DNA of 64,000 nt from Ischnura elegans (Eukaryota; Arthropoda; Insecta; Odonata; Coenagrionidae): positions 81,041,243 through 81,105,242 of the forward strand of contig NC_060248.1 of NCBI RefSeq assembly GCF_921293095.1, read 5' to 3'. The number at the start of each line of letters is the position of its first letter. The stretch's first letter is position 1. This document shows, in pieces, positions 13,990 through 22,845 of this stretch. Under the pieces are notes generated by a model. It saw only the letters and a list, made by a program, of their open reading frames with translations, was not told where the DNA came from and did no database searches. Made by a program: the position numbers and the translations under genes.

Positions 13990-14366
13990 ATGAATTCAAA
14001 TCTTTTAACTTTGTAATAAACGAATACGAAGCCACCAACTATCTATCTGAATATTTAAAGTCCTTGGACGAACCTGGCTTACCACGGCACGATTTGCAGC
14101 TAAAGGTAGGCTCTGTGTTCATGATCTTTCGAAACCTAAACCAACCAAACCTATCCAACGGAACGTGCTTAGTTATTAAAAAAATGAAAGTGATTCACGC
14201 CACTATACTCAAAGGAAAATTCAAAGATGAGGAAGTTCTCATCCCGAAGATTCCATGATCCCAACTTATATGCCCTTTTGAGCTTAAACGTATTCAATTT
14301 CCAATTCGTGTTGCATTTGTGATAGCGATTAACAAATCGCATGGTCAGTATTTCAGTTTTTGTGAT
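13990..14366 (+). pseudogene. Helitron Pif1-like helicase C-terminus, broken (left arm)
   Basis: The frame ending at 14258 reads LDEPGLPRHDLQLKVG, then a RNLNQPNLSNGT block and a VLIPKIP block, which match the last third of the Pif1-family SF1 helicase of Helitron RepHel proteins (DPPGLPPHKLRLKVG / RNLNP-LCNGTR / VLIPRIP in typical members). After a stop, the match resumes in another frame at 14274 with PFELKRIQFPIRVAF and INKSHGQ, the motif VI region (normally INKSQGQ). A frameshift and stop therefore split the domain, and the Rep HUH nuclease and helicase motifs I-IV are absent. Upstream the same frame stays similar back to about 13990. Non-functional. Confidence 0.85.
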
Positions 14367-15475
14367 GTTTCTTCTCATGTGTCAGTGAAAACCCATGATT
14401 TTCTCATGGTAAACAATATGTGGTATGTTTACGAGTCGGTAAACCATCCGCTGTATTTCTTCCTTCGCTTCCAGGGCGCAGCTAGGAATTAAGGATAGGC
14501 GCAGCTAATACTGGCGGGTCTGTAGGGTATAGAAAACTCGCCAAGGTAAGCGAGAGGTGTGGGGGCCCTCCCCAGATATTTTTTAGGATACAAGGTTCAA
14601 AATGGTAGGTTTTGCGGCTGTGTGAACAGTTAAATATTTTGTGACTCATCCGTCCCCCTAATATTAATAACCAAATGTTTTATAAAAAGATTCTCTGAGC
14701 TTTTGGGGGGTTTTAACCCCCAAAAACTCCCCTCGCTGCGTCCCTGCTTCGCTTCGCTATTTTTATTTAGCTTCATTCGCTTTATCTTGCGCCTGATAAC
14801 AAAACAAAAACTGTTGTTTATCAGAAGGCGCTTGACGCAAGACATTAAACCCGAATGTGTAGGGCACACCGTGGTGCGTTAACGCATGCAGCACGTTTAC
14901 GCAGTGCATTTTTTCCAAACAGAGATACTATAACTGGCGCGCCTAAAGTCATTTGATACGATTTGATATTGTTTAAACCTGCGCGCAGTGCTCTACAATG
15001 AAATAGTTTTTGTAGGCATTAATTTTATGAAACTTTTGGTATCGATACTCATAGTTTTATTTTTTATATTACTACTAGCTGACCCGGCAAACTTCGTACC
15101 GCCTAACATTCAATGAACTTATAGTTTAGTTGCACCATTTATAAATAAAGAGCGGCTGTATCGTTTTAATCATATTTCATTTATTATAAATTAAATGAGA
15201 AAATATTGATGAAATAAAAATTATAAGCATTCAGTTGCTGGCTATTTGTGGTATTTACCGTAAAAAAATGTTTTTAGGTCTAACAAGGGGAATACACGAC
15301 CTTCGCATCGCCGATCGAGCTCAAATTTTGCGAATCGGTAGTTTATGGGTACAAATGTAATATGCCGAAGCGAGACGACGCACTTCTCGTAAAATTCTGA
15401 GAAAAAAGCAATTAAAAATCGTTAAAAATGAAGGTATGGTATATAAACTGTTTTGAACGCCCATATTCAACAATA

Positions 15476-15545
15476 GGGCGACAGCCAAATGGATACGGTG
15501 TCCGACTGTGGAGATGAAGGTAGCGAGATCGATGCTCGCTTAGGG
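15476..15545 (+). mobile_element. tRNA-Arg-like SINE head, left arm
   Basis: The segment AAATGGATACGGTGTCCGAC resembles the A box and D/anticodon arms of arthropod tRNA-Arg, and TAGCGAGATCGATGCTCGCT sits where the T-arm B box belongs. It is followed by a T-rich tract. The same head occurs inverted in the right arm at 17091-17160, where the T-arm is followed by CAGGG instead of TAGGG. It is too degenerate for a working tRNA gene (no paired acceptor stem) and is best read as the head of a SINE. Confidence 0.55.
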
Positions 15546-15716
15546 ACCTTTTTTTTTTGTGTTAATTTTTAAGAATTTTATTGTTTAAATTTTTAAAGTT
15601 CTTTTTCTTATCTTCGTTACTACTATGGAATATATTTTTAAAAGAGTTTTTTAAAATATTTAAATCAGGAATGGATCAGCTTGGGATTAGGAACTGAGGA
15701 TGAAAGGTGGATAGCA

Positions 15717-15793
15717 ACCCGGCGTCGGCATTAGCCTGCTCTTAACGAAAGGCGCCAAGGGGACCACGGCTTAACGTCCCATCCGACGGACGG
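15717..15793 (-). mobile_element. SINE 3' tail core, left arm
   Basis: On the minus strand this reads CGTCCGTCGGATGGGACG, TTAAGCCGTGGTCCCC, TTTCGTTAAGAGCAGGCTAA and TGCCGACGCC. The same core is present in the right arm (16846-16923) and, almost unchanged, at 61231-61305 behind a clear tRNA-like head. It is therefore the conserved tail of a SINE that inserted before the palindrome formed. The upstream part (15800-15905) is probably the rest of the same SINE. Confidence 0.7.
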
Positions 15794-15908
15794 TGTACCG
15801 CATAACTAGTGTAATCCACATTACACGCAGGGATTGAATTTAGGAAATCCCCCTTAATTCTTTACCGAGATTTGGATGTGGAAGGCCAGTACCACTCCAG
15901 TTAATCCT

Positions 15909-16124
15909 TTATTTGCAATTTTCAGGATGGAAGTCATCATAAAGACATGAAAAGCAAAGTGATTTGCGGCACCACGAACAAGCAGAAAAGGCTGATCTAT
16001 CGGAATGTTGAACGCGTGGTTCGCAGCTAATATAATTTTTATCGATGAGCAGCTCCCAGCAATAGTGCCACGCACACGTTAACTCATCCGTAGGAATATC
16101 CAAGGATAGAGTCTCTATGTTCAA
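15909..16124 (-). pseudogene. Cys/His-rich peptide end, left arm
   Basis: The minus-strand frame ends with CSWCRKSLCFSCLYDDFH then PENCK and a stop. The spacing CxxCxxxxCxxC followed by H and C is that of a small zinc-binding end domain. The last 30 residues are repeated in the right arm (16609-16719); upstream the two arms diverge because the non-repeated centre begins, so this copy may have lost its true upstream part. It resembles the Cys-rich C-terminal domain of piggyBac-type transposases, but that is a guess from cysteine spacing only. Confidence 0.4.
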
Positions 16125-16635
16125 AAGAAGTGTGTACCACTAACGTATCAAAGCGTTTAAACCAAAGGAAAATATCACTTGACACACTGTATCTTATGTA
16201 CATTCACTCCAAGATGGCTCTCTGCCTAACAATCTACTATTTATCTCTCCTCACCATAGTATCAAATCAGCAAAAAAAATCAAAACAAAAACAAACATGC
16301 TCACAGACAAATAAAAAACAACAAATAAACTCAGAAACAGAAAACAAACCAAACACATACAAAAGTGATTCCGGTCATAAATACACATACATCACCCCTT
16401 TCCGCTCATGCCCGTCGGCCGCGAAAAAGGGAAAAAATTTGCAAAACTTTCCACAATTATTCGATTCTTCTATTACAGGTTAATCAAGTACCCACATAAC
16501 ATTATAGTTTCCGGGAAAATTATTGAACATGCATGTTTGCTTCGAAGCTCGCTGGCACGAGACAATTTTTCGTAAATGTTAATGACGTGTTTTCCTTCAA
16601 AAATTATGGACAGTCGTTGCAGTTGTGGAAAAAAC
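15993..16635. other. unique centre of the palindrome
   Basis: This segment between the arms has no inverted partner. It includes an A- and C-rich tract at 16265-16370 (AAAACAAAC-like runs) that makes long but low-complexity open frames. No promoter, RNA or domain is evident. It contributes the upstream part of the left Cys-rich frame. Confidence 0.6.
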
Positions 16636-16719
16636 GCCTTTTCTACTTGTTCGTGGTGCCGCAAATCACTTTGCTTTTCATGTCTTTATGATGACTTCCA
16701 TCCTGAAAATTGCAAATAA
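16606..16719 (+). pseudogene. Cys/His-rich peptide end, right arm
   Basis: The plus-strand frame reads DSRCSCGKNAFSTCSWC followed by RKSLCFSCLYDDFHPENCK and a TAA stop. Eight cysteines and one histidine occur in 36 residues, in an order (CxC, CxxC, CxxC, H, C) compatible with two zinc sites. Only the last part is shared with the left arm. This copy looks more complete in cysteines than the left one. The likely source is the C-terminus of a DNA transposase, possibly piggyBac-like. No longer open frame precedes it, so it is a remnant. Confidence 0.4.
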
Positions 16720-16845
16720 AGGATTAACTGGAGTGGTGAGGCAGTGTACTGGCCTTCCACATCCAAATCTCGGTAAAGAATTAAGGGGGATTTCCTAAAT
16801 TCAATCCCTGCGTGTAATGTGGATTACACTAGTTATGCAGTACAC

Positions 16846-16923
16846 CGTCCGTCGGATGGGACGTTAAGACGTGGTCCCCTTGGCGCCTTTCGTTAAGAGC
16901 AGGCTAATGCCGACGCCGGGTTT
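16846..16923 (+). mobile_element. SINE 3' tail core, right arm
   Basis: This is the inverted partner of 15717-15793, with one visible change (AAGACGTGG for AAGCCGTGG). The probable head lies just upstream at 16735-16830 with a weak B-box-like AAATTCAATCCC. The left copy of that head has a small deletion in the GGCCAGTA-CCACTCC part. Confidence 0.65.
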
Positions 16924-17090
16924 CTATCCACCCTTCATCCTCAGTTCCTAATCCTAAGCTGATCCATTCCTGATTTAAATATTTTGAAAAACCCTTTTAA
17001 AAATATATTCCATAGTAGTAACGAAGATAAGAAAACGAACTTTAAAAATTTTAACAATAAAATTCTTAAAAATTAACACAAAAAAAAGTT

Positions 17091-17160
17091 CCCTGAGCGA
17101 GCATCGATCTCGCTACCTTCATCTCCACAGTCGGACACCGTATCCATTTTGCTGTCGCCC
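17091..17160 (-). mobile_element. tRNA-Arg-like SINE head, right arm
   Basis: Inverted partner of 15476-15545. On the minus strand it reads GCAAAATGGATACGGTGTCC and ends TCGCTCAGGG. It differs from the left copy by a few bases, so it can help order the mutations that came after the duplication. Confidence 0.55.
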
Positions 17161-18058
17161 TATTGTTGAAAATGTGCGTTCAAAACAGTTTATATACCAT
17201 ACCTTCATTTTTAACGATTTTTAATTGCTTTTTTCTCGGAATTTTACGAGAAGTGCGTCGTCTCGCTTCGGCATATTACATTTGTACCCATAAACTACCG
17301 ATTCGCAAAATTTGAGCTCGATCGGCGATGCGAAGGTCGTGTATTCCCCTTTTAAGTTCGTAGCGTAAACCTGGCTCGTTCACGGGGCAGGTTAACGCAA
17401 CGCTAGACCGACGCTTGGCTGATGCTCAAAATAGTGTAAGAAAAGCCCCTATGAAGCAGCATTCGTATCAAATGACTTTAGGCGCGCCAGTTATAGTATC
17501 TCTGTTTGGAAAAAATGCACTGCGTAAACGTGCTGCATGCGTTAACGCACCACGGTGTGCCCTACACATTCGGGTTTAATGTCTTGCGTCAAGCGCCTTC
17601 TGATAAACAACAGTTTTTGTTTTGTTATCAGGCGCAAGATAAAGCGAATGAAGCTAAATAAAAATAGCGAAGCGAAGCAGGGACGCAGCGAGGGGAGTTT
17701 TTGGGGGTTAAAACCCCCCAAAAGCTCAGAGAATCTTTTTATAAAACATTTGGTTATTAATATTAGGGGGACGGATGAGTCACAAAATATTTAACTGTTC
17801 ACACAGCCGCAAAACCTACCATTTTGAACCTTGTATCCTAAAAAATATCTGGGGAGGGCCCCCACACCTCTCGCTTACCTTGGCGAGTTTTCTATACCCT
17901 ACAGACCCGCCAGTATTAGCTGCGCCTATCCTTAATTCCTAGCTGCGCCCTGGAAGCGAAGGAAGAAATACAGCGGATGGTTTACCGACTCGTAAACATA
18001 CCACATATTGTTTACCATGAGAAAATCATGGGTTTTCACTGACACATGAGAAGAAACA

Positions 18059-18436
18059 TCACAAAAACTGAAATACTGACCATGCGATTTGTTAATCGCT
18101 ATCACAAATGCAACACGAATTGGAAATTGAATACGTTTAAGCTCAAAAGGGCATATAAGTTGGGATCATGGAATCTTCGGGATGAGAACTTCCTCATCTT
18201 TGAATTTTCCTTTGAGTATAGTGGCGTGAATCACTTTCATTTTTTTAATAACCAAGCACGTTCCGTTGGATAGTTTTGGTTGGTTTAGGTTTCGAAAGAT
18301 CATGAACACAGAGCCTACCTTTAGCTGCAAATCGTGCCGTGGTAAGCCAGGTTCGTCCAAGGACTTTAAATATTCAGATAGATAGTTGGTGGCTTCGTAT
18401 TCGTTTATTACAAAGTTAAAAGATTTGAATTCATGC
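18059..18436 (-). pseudogene. Helitron Pif1-like helicase C-terminus, broken (right arm)
   Basis: Inverted copy of 13990-14366. The 64-codon frame (18166-18360) differs from the left by one visible residue (NQPKLSNGT instead of NQPNLSNGT; K is closer to the usual family sequence). It has the same stop after VLIPKIP and the same frameshift before PFELKRIQFP, so both lesions predate the palindrome. Non-functional. Confidence 0.85.
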
Positions 18437-18734
18437 AGAGTACACGGACATTACTGATAATCAACAATTGCTTGGAGATTTGTTTACACACACGGTAGTT
18501 ATGTGTTTGTTGACAACTCAATTCGAGCTGAGCTTACCTCTAATTCAATTATTTTAATACTATTTTAATATTACTTTAATATTTTTAACATGTTTAAATA
18601 TTTAAAAATTTTTGATATTGTTAAAAAGATCAGTCAATACATTAGTAAAAACGAAAAAAAATCTTATTTCTTTGACCGTATTAACAATCAACTCCTAAAA
18701 ACATATCTCTAAGATAAAGTTGAATTTTTTTTGT

Positions 18735-18881
18735 GAACTTTTCCTATTTTTTAATGTCCTATATGTTATCCCGGGCTGAGACGAATCCAAAGAGCCTAAT
18801 GTCACTAAAATCGGTGCAGCCGTTCTCGAGTTATAAGTGTTCTAACTAACACGATTTTCGACTTTCTTTTATATAGATAGA
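18735..18881 (-). mobile_element. Helitron-like 5' end, right (inverted)
   Basis: Reading inward on the minus strand this is the same TCTATCTATATAAAAG start and GAACGGCTGCACCGATTTT block as at 13544. The base outside is T on the plus strand, i.e. again an A before TC. The palindrome therefore presents two 5'-type ends facing outward and no recognisable 3' end. Confidence 0.6.
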
Positions 18882-18882
18882 T

Positions 18883-21602
18883 TAATTAACGAGAGAGTGA
18901 TATATTTAAATAGATTCATTTCATTTAAGGAGAGGGAGGGACGCATTGTCTCGCCAATGCACCAATAAAATGGCAGTCGTTCAATGGAAATTGGTATGGA
19001 AGTGTGGAGTATATTTATTCAGCTTTTGGTCATGTTGTAAGTCTGAATCATTCGACTGACTCATCGAGCAAATTATGGGCTAGCAGTCCACTTAGAGTGA
19101 TAGGGATCATCCTACTTGACGGATTAATAGTTCAATGGAAATTTAACTCCACTGGTGACGTATACATAAATTATTGAGCTTAATATTAGAAAGATACATG
19201 TAAACTGCTATGAAATTACAAATTTAATATAAATACTAATTTAAAATGGCAACAGCACATGTAGATTTTAGAGTATATATTGACGCGCTTAATTTCATCG
19301 AAACAAAATCTTGTTAGGTATTGTTAGACAATATAAAAAAATTGCTTATATGGTATACGTCAGTTATTTAAGTCCAAAAATTTTAACCATAAATCATATA
19401 TTTCATTTCTAATAATCAAACCTAAAGACTGCTTCATTTATGTTAAAATATGCTGTGGTTAATTAGATCCTGCACTACAAGTCCTTTAAAATGGACGTAA
19501 AGAGATTGCCACCGAAAAAAGTTTCTCCATCTCTTAGTTTTGCATTTCATTTATCGGATTGAAGAGAATATTACCGTCACAGCTGTGTAGAATATGGCAT
19601 TAGCTAAAAAGTAGGGAGGATTTCGTTGGAATAGCCAGCCAACACAGCCGTAACGTTTGCCGACGTGTCTTTCTGTGGGAAGACTGCATCGGGTCATGCT
19701 TGCCGGCATCCCATAGACACGGTCGCTATTTTTTTATTCTCCTTAAGCTCAGGTCCTCTGCAGGAAAATCTTTATTTTTTTATTCCTACCGTAGCCAACT
19801 TTTCCTTCTCGGGTCATATTTTTTTTCATTATTTTGGAGTTTTATTTTCCTCTCCTCTGGCTATTTGTGTTCCTGGGCATGCGAGCATATTTTGTCTCTC
19901 TATCAGGGCGCTGGTCATATTAGCGCGTTTCGTTCAAAGAAGTCCGAGCACTTTCTTTTATTTCACACCGCGAAGAATATTAAAGAGGTGATCATATAGT
20001 CCCAACGTGCGGCTGTGTTCCTGAGAAATAGACGTGCATGTTCCCAGAAAATATGCTTTTATTCCTTCTCTCACCACGTTTTTTAAGCCTTTGCGCTATT
20101 TCTAGCTTTTACCTGAGATGAAGAGCTTTTTTATGTATTTACTTAGTTATTTTACAGCCTTTACTGTACGTTACAATTCAAAACGTCAGTTCTTCCCAAG
20201 TATTTGTCAATATAAGTTCCCACAAAAGGAATGGTCACGCCATTTGTTTATTTCCCATTAGTCAGCAAAGTATGTTTGCTAACAATGATATTTCGTTCAC
20301 TTAATGCATCTTATCACTCGTGTTTTGCGTGTCGTCAGTTTAATCTCATATTTCTTCTGTCTTATTCTTATTTAAGGTTACCTGTTCATATTTTGGACAA
20401 ACCTGATTTTTATGCGGTGAAATGTTTCTTTTGCACACTTGTCGACATAGTCAAATTTCGTTAGAAGAAAAAAAATTCACCGCGGCATAAGTCAAATGCA
20501 CTTTTTCGATCATTTGTGCTCATATTTTTGATTCCATAAGAGGTCTCAACGGTCCACGGGAGTTGTCAGTTGCAAAATAAAAGTTGGTGTTCCCACGAAT
20601 AATCAGGGAAAAATCTATCACGCAGGGTGAAGTTCTTCCGGTTGTCTTCCAGCCTCTCGACATGCAAATCGCATATCACAATGATAAATTGAGAAACTGA
20701 AGGATACTTAGTTGACCATATTCCTGCAACTAGACCATAACTGTTTCAGGCTATTTCAACCTTTCAGAGAATATCAATGCGTAGGCACTGAAGTCAGTAT
20801 TCATGTTCATTGTATTCATGGTAGGTATTTAGTTACATTACCCCTTTATGGTTAATGTCAGCTCCCACAAATAATCCCATCCTAAACAATGTGACAACTT
20901 TCAAATTATGTATTGAAAATGGAAACCCATATTTCGGTCAGATTTTACGAGCAATATTTTCTTCTTCGTCATTCAACAGTTTCTCAGCTTTCAATAGGAC
21001 GAGCTCATGCTTCAAGGTCATTTACTGGCCTATAAATTCCATCAGTCCTAATATTGTTTATTTCGTAAACATATGAGTGGCTTATCGTCCAATCTGGACT
21101 CTTTGCTCTGCTCACCCAAAACCAGAATTATCACTAATTTGGCCTTCTCCTTTCTTACGTCTTTCCGCCCTGGTAAATTTTATTTCCTTACTGATTTGGC
21201 ATCGACTCCGATACGATATTTTCCAAACTGTGGGAGTTTTTTCTCACAGGTATGAAATTGGTTTATTTACTGCTTTATCTTCTCTATTACCTTTGTTATA
21301 ATTGCAACGCTTATAAATGAACTTTGAATTAAGAACTTTGATGAATTTGCACCATTTAATTTGGATATACCTAATAGCATTATTGAAGTAAAAAATAAAA
21401 TTTCACGATTCACTTAGATTATAAAATACCTGATGGTGATACCTGATATTGAAACGTTGAGACTTGAAATATATCACCTTCCTGTAAAACGCGAGTAATT
21501 GTCGCGTAAAAGAGTTCCTTTTTTATCACAGAATAATTATCTTTTGGTATAGAGTGTATAAAGAAGTACTGCGATACTTTAAATTATGTTGAACCAAACG
21601 TT
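18883..21602. other. AT-rich non-coding DNA, no gene seen
   Basis: No recognisable exon, RNA or repeat. Several T-rich open frames (19665-20464, 20855-21301) are compositional: they are rich in F, S and L, overlap in two frames and lack any domain. Confidence 0.5.
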
Positions 21603-21840
21603 TTCTGCCATAGAATAGTTTCTCGGGTTTTCCACCGGTTGATGTCGTCCATGTCTCCCGACGTTTCGATCCGCGACTTGCTGATCATCCTCAGGGGATC
21701 TTCCGAATTCGGAAGGATGATCAGCAAGTCGCGGATCGAAACGTCGGGAGACATGGACGACATCAACCGGTGGAAAACCCGAGAAACTTTTCTGCAACTG
21801 ATACGCCGGGAAAACCTAAGATCATACGTCTTCTGCCATA
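21603..21840 (-). mobile_element. foldback element with hammerhead-like core and 10-bp direct repeats
   Basis: Arms of 75 bases (21617-21691 and 21714-21788) are exact complements around a 22-base loop that itself contains TTCCGAATTCGGAA. The unit plus a 42-base tail (ACGCCGGGAAAACCT inside) is flanked by the direct repeat TTCTGCCATA at 21603-21612 and 21831-21840, a likely target-site duplication. On the minus strand at 21655-21700, CTGAGGA, a GATC/GATC stem with a further GC/GC pair, and GAAAC followed by GTC give a hammerhead-like layout with very short stem III and a CCC/GGG stem I. Type I hammerheads with tiny stem III are known from Penelope-like retroelements; this is probably a non-autonomous relative. 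One extra T precedes stem II, so activity is uncertain. Confidence 0.7.
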
Positions 21841-22589
21841 ATTTTTGTTTTATATGTGGGGTTTAAATAAATACAGAGAATACTTCCCAGTTTTAGAATC
21901 AACGTGATCTCAGGAGCCCATGACAATGAGTATCATTTTTTGCAGCTAGCCAAAGAGAACTCCTTTCAATAACAAAGGTCTTAGTTTTCGAATCTACGAA
22001 TTGCTTTTGGGATAGTGGTTTCGGCGAAAATTCCGTCCTAATGTTGCAGAAAAAAGAGATATCCAGTTCGACTTTTAACCACAACGTTTCACAGTTTCCG
22101 TCGCCGCAGCCATCGAACTGAATTAACTGCTGAGGTGATGATGACAAAGTAAGCGAGCAAAAAGCATGTTGTTTTGGAAGAGCGGCCCTGGGAAGGGGAG
22201 GGGGTAGTGTGGAAAAGTGGAGGAAGCCTTTGAGAGGGTAGCAGGGGGAGTGGGAACGACGTCAGAGGTCATAGATCAATAGTCCAGGAGGCAGGTCTTT
22301 ACGAGGGCCTAAAGAGATAGTCTCGTCGTCTTTTTTGTAGTGCGTACAAACTCCCAGGTACTTTCAGGTTGGCCATATACAGAGGGAGATACTTTTAATT
22401 TTTTATCTCATGGTTTGGTGATAAATGTCAATTTTTGAATTATGATAGTTCGAAAAACCTACCAACAGCATTCCCACGCAAAATAAATATAAGTACGGTG
22501 CACGGTTGCGTTCTTGAATGTTGAAATCAGAGATAGTTGGGACGAATTTAGCCCAATCTACCAGTTTTATTTTGTTTTCCATGGCTAAA

Positions 22590-22845
22590 TTTGATAGGAA
22601 GTCAAAACAAACTACTTGGCCATGCCATGAGACATGAAGCTGGATGATGACTATCGTCAAGGAAAAAATAGGTGGTAATGACGGAATAGGAAGATCTCGA
22701 ATAACATATAGGGAACAGGAAAAAAAGAATGGGAATGAGAAGAAATGCGTAGGCATGATTAATATTAGGTGGCTTGAAGATTCAGTGAAGAGCTGTGTCA
22801 AACCAATGTAAGGATTTTTAATTAGATGACGGTGGTGATGCATTA
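22590..22845 (+). mobile_element. LINE 3' end fragment (same family as 61.4-63.2 kb)
   Basis: The plus strand aligns with the 3' end of the minus-strand LINE at 61395-63215: a CATGAGACATGA block (the LRHD coding region), CTATCGTCAAGGA versus CAATCGTCGAAGGA, GAAGAAATGCGTAGG versus GAAGAAATACGTAGG, AGCTGTGTCAAACCAAT versus AGCTGCGTCAAACCAAT, and a GATG-type repetitive tail. It is a strongly diverged, 5'-truncated copy. A 146-codon frame on the opposite strand (22403-22843) is an antisense shadow. Confidence 0.7.

Larger units (their letters stand above)
13543..18882. repeat. 5.3-kb inverted repeat (palindromic transposon composite)
   Basis: The DNA from 13543 to 15992 is repeated in reverse from 18882 back to 16636, around a 643-base non-repeated centre (15993-16635). 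Arm identity is high by eye over long stretches (helicase remnant, SINE head, SINE tail, Cys-rich peptide), with scattered substitutions, a few small indels and one block where the arms carry unrelated sequence (14961-15284 on the left, 17353-17463 on the right). Both outer ends read inward as A|TCTATCTATATAAAAG, followed by a GAACGGCTGCACCGATTTT block, the style of an insect Helitron 5' end. No obvious target-site duplication flanks the whole unit. Everything in the arms was in place before the inversion-duplication. Confidence 0.85.

Noticed and set aside
15000..15080. possible Helitron 3' end (CTAG after a small GTATCGATAC palindrome)
   Set aside because: The palindrome is too far from CTAG, the base after it is not T, and the block is absent from the other arm.
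16130..16483. 117-codon frame in the centre of the palindrome
   Set aside because: The A- and C-rich tract gives runs of K, Q, N and T; it is low complexity with no domain.
22403..22843. 146-codon minus-strand frame
   Set aside because: It overlaps the antisense of a LINE 3' end and shows no domain.
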